The position numbers and the translations under genes are program-made. Below are positions 1 through 8,300 of a DNA stretch of 11,298 nucleotides, piece after piece. The stretch comes from Roseiflexaceae bacterium (lineage in GTDB: Bacteria; Chloroflexota; Chloroflexia; Chloroflexales; Roseiflexaceae), in the NCBI GenBank assembly GCA_947462525.1, contig CANHPK010000027.1:1-11298 (forward strand). Direction: 5' to 3'. Under the pieces are notes generated by a model that had not been told where the DNA came from, did no database searches, and worked only from the letters and a program-made list of their open reading frames with translations. The first letter of the stretch is position 1. Each line of letters starts with the position of its first letter.

Positions 1-3000
1 ACAAGCATGCTGACCATTCCACTCGTCACGGTGCAGACACTCGCCGGTGCTGCGGTGTAGGTCACGGGCAACGTCGACGACGCGCTCGCGGTCAGTGCGA
101 AATCGCCGCTGTTGTAGATTTTGCCTGTCAGCGGCGCAAACGTCATCGTCTGTGTTGCTTTGACCACAAAGCTCCGCGTGACTTTGGTCGCTGCATAGCG
201 GATGCCACCGACGGTGCCAGCGCCGATGTCGATATCGATCTGACAGGTGCCCGGGCCGACGATGGTGACGGTGGTCCCCGTGACGGTACACACCGAAGGC
301 GAAGTACTGCTGATGGTCACCGCCAAACCGCCGGCGCTGACGGTGCTCAAGTTGATGCTCGAGGCACCCTCGGTGATGTCTGGCAGCGATGGGATGACAA
401 CGGTCGGCACTGCTGGGGTCATCGTGAACGTCGGCGTAAAGGTGCTCGTCGGCGTATTGGTCGGAGTCATCGTCGCCGTGTTGGTAGGGGTAAATGTCGG
501 CGTGTATGTCGCGGTATGCGTCGCCGTGTATGTGGGCGTATTGGTGTTGGTAGCAGTATCGGTCGGTGTATACGTGGGGGTATGTGTGTGCGTGTACGTG
601 GGGGTTTCGGTCGGTGTCGGTGTGTTGGTTGCCGTGTGTATCGGGGTATCGGTAATAGTCGGTGTCATCGTCGCCGTCGGAGCAAGGTTCGTGATGGTAT
701 GGACTACGCCGTCGTCTTTGAACGACCCATCACAGGTCGGATCGGCTAGTGTCCAGTTCGTCGACGCACCATCGTCACCAGGGGCACCAAGTTGGAACAT
801 CGCGTACTCGTTGTTTTCTGTGACAAGGTCGTATGCGTAGTTCACGGGGATACGCAATCCACCACGATTGTTGGATGGAAAAATGCCGCCGTCATAATCT
901 CCCGCTGGCACCGCGATTTCCCAGACATCCGAACCCGTGGTGTGCGTCACTGTGGCGTTCCCCAATGCACCCGCACTGACCGTGCCGATACTGAAATCGA
1001 CATCACTGTCAGCGGTGCCTTCTTTTTTGCGCAGGATCACGGTTGTGCCGCTCCCGACACGACCATTGATACGGATGTTGACCGTCCCCGCGGCTGCTTC
1101 TCCGATGGTCGCATCGCGCGATGCACCCATGTCCATCAATGGGTCGAGACCGAGCGAAATGTTGTCCAGCAAGTTTCCTGCGCCCGGATTGATTGATTGA
1201 ATACCAAAAAAACCGATGTTCCGTATCCCGTCATACCCAGTGGCGGGGAGAGTGTGTGTCCCTGAGTATTTGCCCCAGCCACCGACGATCGACGCAACAC
1301 TCCCCATCGTGCCTGTACCATCTGTTTTGCTCACGGCAGTCACGACGTTTGCTGATGCACCGACCGACGAGCTCACTCGAATGACTTCGCGGTCGTAGCT
1401 ATCGGCGGCCACGGATCCGCTCGGGAGCCCCGCAGGAACCCCCAATCGGAACGCAGCAATATCTGTGCGGCTTGTTCCACCGACGTTGTGATAGAACTCA
1501 AACGAGAATGTTTCGCCGCTTGATACACACAGCTTTTGATACAAAAACGACGCAACGTCTGCATTCAACGAGGCGACGTTGTTCCCGTCTGGTGCATCGG
1601 CACGCTGATTGAGCTCAATGACCCGGTACGATGACGGACCAGCGAGGCTCGAATTACAGGCTTCTTGAATCATCGGGTGTGCAGTAAACCACCCTGCCAT
1701 GAATTCTTGACGGATGTAATCCCACCCACCGGTGAGAATCGAACAAGTTGTCGTGGTAACTTCAAACGACGTGTTGGCCATCGTTCGCACACCGGCATTC
1801 GCCGTATTGATGGTCGGGTTGCTGGTGGTGGGGATCATCCCGACGACGGTTGCAACACTGGTGGGTGACGGAGTGCGTGTGATGGTGGGGGTGTTCGTGA
1901 TGGTCGGAGTCATCGTCGGGATTTCGGCGATGGCTCCCGTGACTGTCGAATACCCCGTCGCGATGCCCTCGCTGTTTTCACCGGTGACCACCGAACGGAT
2001 GTACTTGCCCACATCGCTTGCGTCGAGTGTGTATGTATTTGTAAACGCGCCCGCAATCGCCAGACAGGTCGTTGTGTCGGTTGGTGATGTGCAACGCTCC
2101 CAACTGTACGAAAGCGTTGGACTTTCCCAGCCGCCGATGGTGACCTCATTGGTCAACACGGCGTTCCGCATCGCGGTTCCCGATGGTGCGGTCGTCGCGG
2201 TGACCGTCGGAGCGACCGGCGCCACTAACGCTTTGCACTGCGCGCCAAAGCCGTCCATCCAGAGATTCGACTGCGTTCCATACCCCGTCATCAACGACGT
2301 CGTCACGACAGCCGATGGATGGGTCGTTATGTTGGGGGCATTACAAATGGATGTTCTGGATGTGCCCGATCCTAACACGGTACCTACTGGTCGCGCCAGC
2401 AGCATCGGTGTCCCGCTGTACGCGATGTAATCCGTCTCGGTAACCGGGTCATCGAGTCGCAGTGGGTCTTTACACAATAATCCTGCACGAGTACCGGATG
2501 AATTAATGAACCCGATACCGACTGCAGCCATTCCACTCGGGCAGTACACATACCCTGCGACGGGCGTCACGGTGCTGACCACCAGTGCGTCATTGATGGC
2601 CGCGCACTTGGCACCCCACGACTGTGGGTTCACATGGAAGTTCAGCCCGACCACTACCTGATTGGTCGGACAAGACCAGTATCCGTTCCAATTCCCACCG
2701 CCCCACTGATAGAACGGCGCGTTGGTGATTGCGCCAAAAATAGGGACGGTAACCGTGACCGATTTGGGCGACCCTGTCAGCGCGGTTTGACTGTTCGCAT
2801 TGATATCTGTGATAGCAAACGTCGCTGCTCTGGTCAGCGTCGAGGTCACTGCGGCACCGCCAGCGACTGCAGTAGACCGCGCAGTGATGGTACACACGGT
2901 CGCAGACGTCTGCACGATACTGGTGATTTCGGCGATATTCGTCAACGAAAAATCAACGTCTGCGGTCGTCGACAGCGTGCTACAGTCGATTGCCTCGTTC

Positions 3001-4469
3001 CCGGTCACGGTGAACCGAATCGCCTTGGTCGTCGCCGTCGCGGCGACGACCGCCAGGGTGACCGTCGGCGCGATCGAATCAGGCACTGTCACCACGGTCG
3101 ACTGCGGCGATCCGACGAGTGCGGTTTGGGCATTACCAGAGGTATCCGCAACAGAAAACGTCGTGGCCCGCGTCAATCTCGATGTCACAGCAGCTCCGCC
3201 ATTGGTGGCGGTAGAGGTCGCGGTAATCGTACAAACGCTGGTGCTCGTTTGGACGATACCGGTCAACGCACTGATGCCCGTGAGTGTGAAATCGGTCCCT
3301 GCCACCGTCGACAACGTTGCGCAGTTTAACGCTTCGTCACCCGTGACGGTGAAGGTGATGGTGCCACTCGTCGATGTCGCTGCAGCTGCGGCGAGTGTAA
3401 CCGTCGGCGGGGTTGTATCGGCAGACGCGAGTGCGTTGAGATTGCCGCCCGGCGTCTTACCGGTGCCAGCAACTGTTGTGGCGTTTGTCAACAAGGCTAT
3501 GTAGCTCGACCCACCGCCACCACCACCGTTGTCACCGCCGCCGCCGCCACCGTAGTAGCCACCGCCGCCGCCGCCGCCTTCGTCATCACTCCGACCACCC
3601 AAAAATGCCGAGCCTATAATCCCTGGGTTCCCATTGCCCGATGCTCCACCTGCACCACCTGCCAACGGTTTTCCACCACCGCCGCCATTAGAACCACCAG
3701 CGATACCCGTTGTTCCACCGCCGGCTCCGCCGTCGCTTGCGCCACCATACCCGCCGCCGCCACCGCCGCCAGCAGTTGCGATCTCGGTGCCGTTGCTCAG
3801 GCGTATGGCCGATCGTCCGCCACCTGAGCTGTAATATAACGATGACGGTGGGTATCCACTGTACAAACACGAGCCACCTTGGCCGCCACCGCCATACTTC
3901 AACGGCGAGTGCAAACAATTGGTACGAGTTCCACTCACACCGGTGTCGCCGCCACCACGCTGCCCAACGATTACGGTGAACACCTGCGCTGCAGTCACGG
4001 CATAAGAACCGGCAGCATACCCGCCGCCACCGCCGTCACCAAACGTCGTATATGTGGAGCCTCCGCCCCCGGCACCGAGCAAATAAAAGCTTGCGCTGGT
4101 TACATCACTCGGGACCGTCCAAAATTGGTCTGCCCCCGAATAATTGAACGTTTCATATTCCTCTACCCCACCCGTTTCATATTTGACGACGACACAGCCA
4201 TGACCACCAACGGTCAGCGCTATGGTTGAATTGTTTGTCCCACCAACCCCTACACCAGCAGTGCAGCCCGGCGCTGCACTGGCCCGCCCACCCAGCGCAG
4301 TCGCATTCGTTATCCGATTCTGCACATCGCGTGGAGCAGTATATGCCGGCACCTGCGCATGCACGCCCTGCATTGATTGTGCGCTCTCAAACGGTAGTGT
4401 GCTCGTTACCACGATCATCACCATGAGAAGAGCACGTTGCCAGAACGAGTGCTTTGTGTGTGCGGTCAT
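1..4469 (-). CDS. Secreted modular protein, paralogue A (3' end outside window)
   Basis: An open frame of 1489 codons runs from the ATG at 4469 to the left edge without a stop. AGGA lies 8 nt upstream of the start. Residues 1-39 look like a Sec signal peptide: K/R-containing start, hydrophobic core ALLMVMIVV, possible cleavage after VHA. The layout is: about 108-325 glycine-rich domain opening with 'FWTVPSDVTSASFYLLGAGGGG' type sequence; about 352-465 and 466-575 two similar Ig-like domains, each with one C-x(n)-C pair; 576-750 cysteine-containing segment not recognised; 752-845 Ig-like domain with 'SYSWERC...DVGKYIRSVV'; 851-873 Thr-Pro linker; 879-1110 lectin-like module (NTSFE, ELN/SLNA, SFLYQKLC, EFYHN); 1128-1230 Calx-beta-like; 1263-1355 long Thr-Pro linker; then cysteine-paired Ig-like repeats. 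By comparison with B and C, another Ig-like repeat and an RCC1 propeller probably follow outside the window. The likely role is surface binding or adhesion; no enzyme motif was seen. Confidence 0.9.
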   Translation of the reverse strand, partial: MTAHTKHSFWQRALLMVMIVVTSTLPFESAQSMQGVHAQVPAYTAPRDVQNRITNATALGGRASAAPGCTAGVGVGGTNNSTIALTVGGHGCVVVKYETGGVEEYETFNYSGADQFWTVPSDVTSASFYLLGAGGGGSTYTTFGDGGGGGYAAGSYAVTAAQVFTVIVGQRGGGDTGVSGTRTNCLHSPLKYGGGGQGGSCLYSGYPPSSLYYSSGGGRSAIRLSNGTEIATAGGGGGGGYGGASDGGAGGGTTGIAGGSNGGGGGKPLAGGAGGASGNGNPGIIGSAFLGGRSDDEGGGGGGGYYGGGGGGDNGGGGGGSSYIALLTNATTVAGTGKTPGGNLNALASADTTPPTVTLAAAAATSTSGTITFTVTGDEALNCATLSTVAGTDFTLTGISALTGIVQTSTSVCTITATSTATNGGAAVTSRLTRATTFSVADTSGNAQTALVGSPQSTVVTVPDSIAPTVTLAVVAATATTKAIRFTVTGNEAIDCSTLSTTADVDFSLTNIAEITSIVQTSATVCTITARSTAVAGGAAVTSTLTRAATFAITDINANSQTALTGSPKSVTVTVPIFGAITNAPFYQWGGGNWNGYWSCPTNQVVVGLNFHVNPQSWGAKCAAINDALVVSTVTPVAGYVYCPSGMAAVGIGFINSSGTRAGLLCKDPLRLDDPVTETDYIAYSGTPMLLARPVGTVLGSGTSRTSICNAPNITTHPSAVVTTSLMTGYGTQSNLWMDGFGAQCKALVAPVAPTVTATTAPSGTAMRNAVLTNEVTIGGWESPTLSYSWERCTSPTDTTTCLAIAGAFTNTYTLDASDVGKYIRSVVTGENSEGIATGYSTVTGAIAEIPTMTPTITNTPTITRTPSPTSVATVVGMIPTTSNPTINTANAGVRTMANTSFEVTTTTCSILTGGWDYIRQEFMAGWFTAHPMIQEACNSSLAGPSSYRVIELNQRADAPDGNNVASLNADVASFLYQKLCVSSGETFSFEFYHNVGGTSRTDIAAFRLGVPAGLPSGSVAADSYDREVIRVSSSVGASANVVTAVSKTDGTGTMGSVASIVGGWGKYSGTHTLPATGYDGIRNIGFFGIQSINPGAGNLLDNISLGLDPLMDMGASRDATIGEAAAGTVNIRINGRVGSGTTVILRKKEGTADSDVDFSIGTVSAGALGNATVTHTTGSDVWEIAVPAGDYDGGIFPSNNRGGLRIPVNYAYDLVTENNEYAMFQLGAPGDDGASTNWTLADPTCDGSFKDDGVVHTITNLAPTATMTPTITDTPIHTATNTPTPTETPTYTHTHTPTYTPTDTATNTNTPTYTATHTATYTPTFTPTNTATMTPTNTPTSTFTPTFTMTPAVPTVVIPSLPDITEGASSINLSTVSAGGLAVTISSTSPSVCTVTGTTVTIVGPGTCQIDIDIGAGTVGGIRYAATKVTRSFVVKATQTMTFAPLTGKIYNSGDFALTASASSTLPVTYTAAPASVCTVTSGMVSML
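414..680 (-). repeat. Long Thr-Pro linker coding repeat of paralogue A
   Basis: This part of gene A encodes about 90 residues made almost only of T-P-T, T-Y-T, T-N-T and T-A-T steps. The DNA is a degenerate hexamer-like repeat, GGT/GGC-GTN on the plus strand, with strong strand asymmetry. Such stretches are extended, often O-glycosylated linkers between extracellular domains. The plus strand is also open here (247-840) and would give a Val-Gly polymer; that is an antisense shadow of the repeat, not a gene. Confidence 0.85.
1851..1919 (-). repeat. Short Thr-Pro linker before the shared lectin-like module of A
   Basis: It encodes MTPTITNTPTITRTPSPTS (about residues 852-871 of A). It marks the join between the A-specific N-terminal half and the part homologous to mature paralogue B, which starts IPTTSNPTINTA in both proteins. 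Confidence 0.75.
3504..4075 (-). repeat. Glycine-rich domain coding region (GGN runs)
   Basis: It encodes about residues 132-322 of paralogue A, with several runs of 4-8 glycines separated by short polar or aromatic pieces. It follows a beta-rich start (FWTVPSDVTSASFYLLGAG) and ends in GGGGGGSSYI. This start and end match the bacterial glycine-rich domain related to that of ALK/LTK-type receptors (Gly_rich families in Pfam). The plus strand shows CCR/CCG runs, which open false frames rich in Pro or Arg. Confidence 0.8.
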
Positions 4470-4831
4470 TGTGTCGTTCCTATTTTTTATGGTCATCCAT
4501 GGTGCTGGTACATCCCCGCACCCAGCATGGACTCGAATACCGTACAGTTCATACCAAATAAATATACAGCATTGTTTAATTTGGATGCATTTATACAATT
4601 TGATATATCAGCCAAAAATCAGATGTAACTCTGTTTTCATCATACCTGTTTATTGTGCTGATTATTCGAAGAAAAGCCGTTTTTGGTTATTCATATCTTA
4701 TACAGGCACGTTGCTGTGTACATTGGTTTTGCGACACGGAGTACATTTTTTCACGAAGAGGCAATGCATATTGTCATTTATGTTTAGAAAATAGAACATA
4801 ATTGAGCGTTGTTTTTGCTTGTTTTACATAT
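4470..4831 (-). promoter_or_regulatory. AT-rich upstream region of paralogue A, promoter likely inside
   Basis: About 360 bases hold no convincing gene. Composition is clearly more AT-rich than the flanking coding DNA. On the minus strand there are A/T-rich -10-like hexamers (TATAAA near 4590, TATATT near 4560), but I see no well-spaced -35 partner. A modest hairpin (TGCTGG / CCAGCA) lies in the leader at about 4503-4531. The ribosome site AGGA is at about 4478-4481. A 6-codon reading frame (ATG at 4500, stop TAG) sits just upstream and is probably chance. The far end (4801-4831) faintly resembles the tail of the adjacent repeat unit. Confidence 0.35.
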
Positions 4832-4834
4832 TTG

Positions 4835-4881
4835 AAAAAGCGGGCGAGTACCCCGCTGCGCGGGGCATGACGACCTCGCCC
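4835..4881 (-). terminator. Terminator-like double hairpin, last of cluster 1
   Basis: The outer stem is GGGCGAG (4842-4848) with CTCGCCC (4875-4881). The inner stem is CCCCGC (4851-4856) with GCGGGG (4860-4865). Read on the minus strand, the hairpin is followed directly by GCTTTTTC, a T5 tract. This is the best intrinsic-terminator shape in the cluster and the farthest from gene B. Confidence 0.6.
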
Positions 4882-4905
4882 CTGATGCGCCCATGACCCA
4901 GACAT

Positions 4906-4955
4906 CCCGTACGGCCGTGGCTCCCGTAGGCCGTGGCTCCCGTAAGGCCGCGGCT
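4906..4955. repeat. 17-bp minisatellite, about 3 copies
   Basis: Tandem copies of CCCGTACGGCCGTGGCT. The second copy lacks one base (16 bp) and the third reads CCCGTAAGGCCGCGGCT. It leads into TGCTGCGGCC. Confidence 0.9.
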
Positions 4956-5003
4956 TGCTGCGGCCCACAAAGAATGTTTGAGCGGGCTTTATTGCCATAC
5001 ATA

Positions 5004-5051
5004 AAGAAAACGGGCGAGTACCCCGCAGCGCGGGGCATGACGAACTCGCCC
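5004..5051 (-). terminator. Terminator-like double hairpin, second of cluster 1
   Basis: The outer stem is GGGCGAG (5012-5018) with CTCGCCC (5045-5051). The inner stem is CCCCGC/GCGGGG within 5021-5035. On the minus strand it is followed by GTTTTCTTTATG, a broken T tract, so it may be a weaker terminator than the one at 4842. Confidence 0.5.
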
Positions 5052-5064
5052 CTGACCCAGACAT

Positions 5065-5149
5065 CCCGTACGGCCGTGGCTCCCGTACGGCCGTGGCTCC
5101 CGTACGGCTGAGGCTCCCGTAAGGCCGCGGCTCCCGTAAGGCCGCGGCA
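5065..5149. repeat. 17-bp minisatellite, 5 copies
   Basis: Five exact-length copies of the CCCGTACGGCCGTGGCT type. The first two match the consensus, the third has CTGAGG, and the last two are the AAGGCCGCGG variant that borders the palindrome. It has the highest copy number in the window. Confidence 0.92.
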
Positions 5150-5196
5150 TGCTCCGGCCCACAAAGAATGTTTGAGCGGGGTTTATTGCCATACAT

Positions 5197-5225
5197 AAAG
5201 AAAGCGGGCGAGGTGTACCTCGCCC
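5197..5225 (-). terminator. Terminator-like short hairpin, first of cluster 1
   Basis: GGGCGAGGTGTACCTCGCCC (5206-5225) is a 9-bp stem with a 2-base centre. On the minus strand it is followed by GCTTTCTTTATG. It is the first T-tract hairpin reached by transcription leaving gene B. Confidence 0.5.
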
Positions 5226-5253
5226 ATGCTGTGCTCGCAGATTGTGTTGCATA

Positions 5254-5293
5254 TATGGGGGCGGGGTTTATTGCAATAAACCCCGCCCCCATA
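5254..5293. repeat. 40-bp perfect palindrome after paralogue B
   Basis: Two 20-base arms (5254-5273 and 5274-5293) are exact reverse complements with no spacer. The centre is TTTATTGCAATAAA, flanked by GGGGCGGGG and CCCCGCCCC. It could form a very stable hairpin or cruciform. On the minus strand no T tract follows, so alone it is not a classical terminator. It may bind a dimeric protein or protect the transcript 3' end. Confidence 0.85.
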
Positions 5294-5313
5294 CACGCAG
5301 ATTACCTCGTCTA

Positions 5314-5339
5314 TGACCATGCACGTAGGTGCATGGTCA
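5314..5339 (-). terminator. Hairpin containing the stop codon of paralogue B
   Basis: TGACCATGCAC and GTGCATGGTCA form an 11-bp perfect stem with a 4-base loop. The first three stem bases on the minus strand are the TGA stop of B. No T tract follows. The same element ends paralogue C. It may help termination, translation release or transcript stability; its function is inferred. Confidence 0.6.
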
Positions 5340-8300
5340 AGGCGTCGGTGTAGCCGTCTTGGTTGGTGTGCGCGAGACCGCGACGCCGTTGTTTTGGTCA
5401 CCCAGCACAATCACGCGACCATTGCGCAATCCGAGGATGGTGTTCGCATACCCGGCGAATGCGCTGTAGATATTGGTGTACTCGGGCGGGATGAACGTCT
5501 GGTTGTAATCGTTCCGTCCCCAGGCGATGACTTCGCCGTTGTTCTTGACGGCCATCGAGAACTGCGTGCCTGCACTGACTTGTTTGATGTCTATCGCATT
5601 GTTCGGGATTTTTGCTTGGCCGAAGGTATTACCGCCCCATGCAAGCACCAATCCTTTGTTCGTGAGTGCCAAATTATGATCGAGCCCGGCAGCAATCTGT
5701 ACGATGCCCGTCAAGGTTTTCGGCGGAGCAGACTGTTTGCTGGAGTTCGAACCCCATGCTTTGACCGTGCCATCGGCGAACAAGACCACCGTGTGGTTGT
5801 TCCCACCGACGACGCTCGTGACTGCCTTGGTCAGCGCCGGTACGTTGGCCTGCGTGAAGCTGTTGTCGCCCCATGCGATGACTTTGCCGGCTGTGGTCAA
5901 TGCCAACCCGTGTGCACCACCCGCAGCCACTGCCTTGATGCCAGACTGCACGGTATTGGGGAACTTCAACTGTCCTTTGGTGTTTGCGCCCCACCCAAAG
6001 ACACGACCACCCTTGAGTGCCAAGGCGAAGTTGGTACCCACGGCGATATCCTGGATTCCAGATCCACAACACGGTGGAATATTGGCTTGGAACTCACGAT
6101 TCATACCCCAGGTAACCAATGTGTCGTTCTGGAGCAAACCGAGCACAAACGATGCACCGATAGCGCCCTTTTTGAGCAAGAACGGAATAGGCGTTGGGGT
6201 CTGCGTCGGTGTTGGTGTGCGGGTGTTGGTCGGCGTGAACGTTTCGGTTGGCTTGCTATCGGTGATGAAGAACTCACGGGTTACATCTGCCGCTGCCCCA
6301 TACGTGACCCCTCCGCTGGTACCTGCCGCAGCTGATGCTTTGACCGTACACTTGCCCAATCCGATAACTTTGATTTTGCCACCGACAATCGTGCAGACCA
6401 ATGGTGTCGTGGTCGTGTACGTCACTGGCTGCCCCGACAACGCAGTCGCAGCAGGGGTTATTTCGTCACCTTCGTAGAGCCGCCATTCGGGCAACGTTGG
6501 GAAGGTAATGGTCTGGACTGCGGGAGTTGCATTGAACGATTTGGTCACGGTTGCAGGACCGTACCGTATCCCGCCGAAGGTCCCACCTGCCGCAGTGACG
6601 GTAACGGTACATTCACCCACATCGAGCAAGTCGACATTGCCGCTCGACGACACCGTACATATCGACGGTGTCGAGGTGGTGTACGTCAAAAGCGAGCCAG
6701 TAGCAGGAGCTATCGAGGCGGTCAGATTGTACGGTGCGACGGTGTACACTTTGTTCGTCGGGTTGAAGGCAATCGTCTGGACAGCGTCAGTCACGGTGAA
6801 CGATCGTGGTACCGGTGTCGCTACTGTATACAATGTCCCGCCCACGGTTTGCTGTGCTGCGTTCGCCGTGATCGTACACGTGCCCGTGGTCAACAGCGTT
6901 ACTACACCTGCAGAGGTCACCGTACAGACGCCCGTTGTCGACGACGTGTAGCTCACCGTTCCACTTGAGCTTGTGGTTGCAGCGACACTAAACGGTGCGG
7001 TACCGATGGGCTTGTTCGACAGCGCTCCGAATGTGATGGTCTGTGATGAGAGATTGGTAATGGTATGCACCACGCCATCGTTCTTGAACGAACCATCACA
7101 GGTTGGATCACTCGAGTTCCAATTGCTCGACGCACCACTAGCCCCCGGGGCACCCAGCTGGAACATCACGTATTCGCCCGTGTCGGTAACGGCATCGTTC
7201 GTGTATGTAACGGGGATGGTGAGCCCACCACGGTTGTTGGATGGGAACACGCCGCCATCGTAGTCACCAGCCGGCACAGTAATCACCCACAGATTGGAGC
7301 CACTCGTGTGCGTCGCACTGGCCGTCCCGAGTGCGCCGGCACTGACCGTCCCGATGCTGAAGTCGCTATCGCTGACCGCCGTTCCTTCGCTCTTGCGCAA
7401 GACAATTGTCGTGCCTGCGCCAACACGCCCGTTGATCCGTATTTTGACTGATCCTGCAGCGCCTTCGATGATGGTGGCATCGCGTGATGCGCCCAGGTCC
7501 ATCAACGGTTCGAGGCCAAGCGAAATCATGTCGAGCAGATTGCCTGCTCCTGCCCCTATCGAATCGATTCCGAAGAAGCCGATGTTGCGAATGCCGTCGT
7601 AGCCGGTTGATGGCAACGTATGCGTACCTGAATACTTGCCCCAGCCCGATACGACACTCGCGGCACTGCTTGTAGTCCCTGTGCCGTCTGTCTTGGAGGC
7701 TGCCGTAGCCACGCCTGAGGAGTTTGCCGTGGTGCTCGCTCGGATGATTTCGCGGCTATACGAATCTTCTGCAACCGATCCCGACGGCAAACTAGACGGG
7801 ATGCCCATGCGGAATGCAGCGATGTCTGTTCGGCCGACTCCAGAAACACCGGCGTTGTGATAAAACTCGAAATCGAATGACTCGCCACTCGTGACGCACA
7901 GCTTTTGGTACAGGAACGACGCTACTTCCGCATTCAACGATGCGACAATGCGGCCGTCTGGTGAATCAGCACGCGGGTTGAGTTCAATCGGTCGGTATGC
8001 AGTTGCACCGCCTCTGACGCCATTACACGCCTCTTGCGAAAGAGGGTGTGCAGTGAACCAACCGGCCATGTACTCCTGGCGGATATATGCCCAGGATCCG
8101 GTGTCAAGTGAACAGATGAAATCCGTGACCTCAAACGAGGTATTGGCCATCGTACGCACGCCCGCAATGGCCGTATTGATGGTCGGGTTGGATGTCGTCG
8201 GTATTGCACGCGCGCTCAGTGGTGCATTCGCAACTGATTCCGCTGTACCTTGCCCAACGCCAGGTACTGGTCTGCTGTCGCTCTGTGCGGTCACGTGCAC

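Larger units (their letters stand above)
4832..5293 (-). repeat. Composite tandem repeat cluster 1, 3' of paralogue B
   Basis: Units start at 4841, 5011 and 5205 (spacing 170 and 194 bases). Each full unit on the plus strand has: GC-rich hairpin (GGGCGAG...CTCGCCC); short spacer CTGA...CCAGACAT; 3 or 5 copies of a 17-bp repeat; GGCCGCGGC-type palindrome; conserved tail ACAAAGAATGTTTGAGCGGG, TTTATTGCCATACATAAAG. The last unit is cut short and closes with a large palindrome next to the end of gene B. Long reading frames through it (for example minus 4774-5292) arise because the 17-bp repeat has no stops in these frames. No protein-coding role is supported. Confidence 0.9.

Noticed and set aside
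247..840. Plus-strand open frame rich in Val-Gly
   Set aside because: Exact antisense of the Thr-Pro linker and neighbouring domains of gene A; low complexity without a start signal.
2634..3504. Two overlapping plus-strand open frames of about 230 codons opposite gene A
   Set aside because: One is Arg-rich and the other Val/Ala-rich, as expected for antisense reading of GC-rich Ig-like coding DNA. The minus frame carries repeated domains and a signal peptide.
4222..4794. Plus-strand 190-codon frame spanning the A start and its upstream region
   Set aside because: It mixes antisense of A with AT-rich noncoding DNA; no recognisable domain or ribosome site.
4774..5292. Minus-strand 172-codon open frame and others through cluster 1
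   Set aside because: The product is the translated 17-bp repeat and hairpins. The frame is open because the repeat lacks stops, and matching frames in cluster 2 differ in frame and ends. No ribosome site or conserved start.
4832..5293. Plasmid-type iteron replication origin
   Set aside because: The 17-bp direct repeats recall iterons in size, but there is no rep gene, the repeats occur twice behind surface-protein genes, and the hairpins fit terminators better.
5313..6477. Long plus-strand open frames opposite gene B, up to 340 codons
   Set aside because: Antisense shadows of a well-supported domain-bearing gene; compositions are unlike real proteins and no matching feature supports them.
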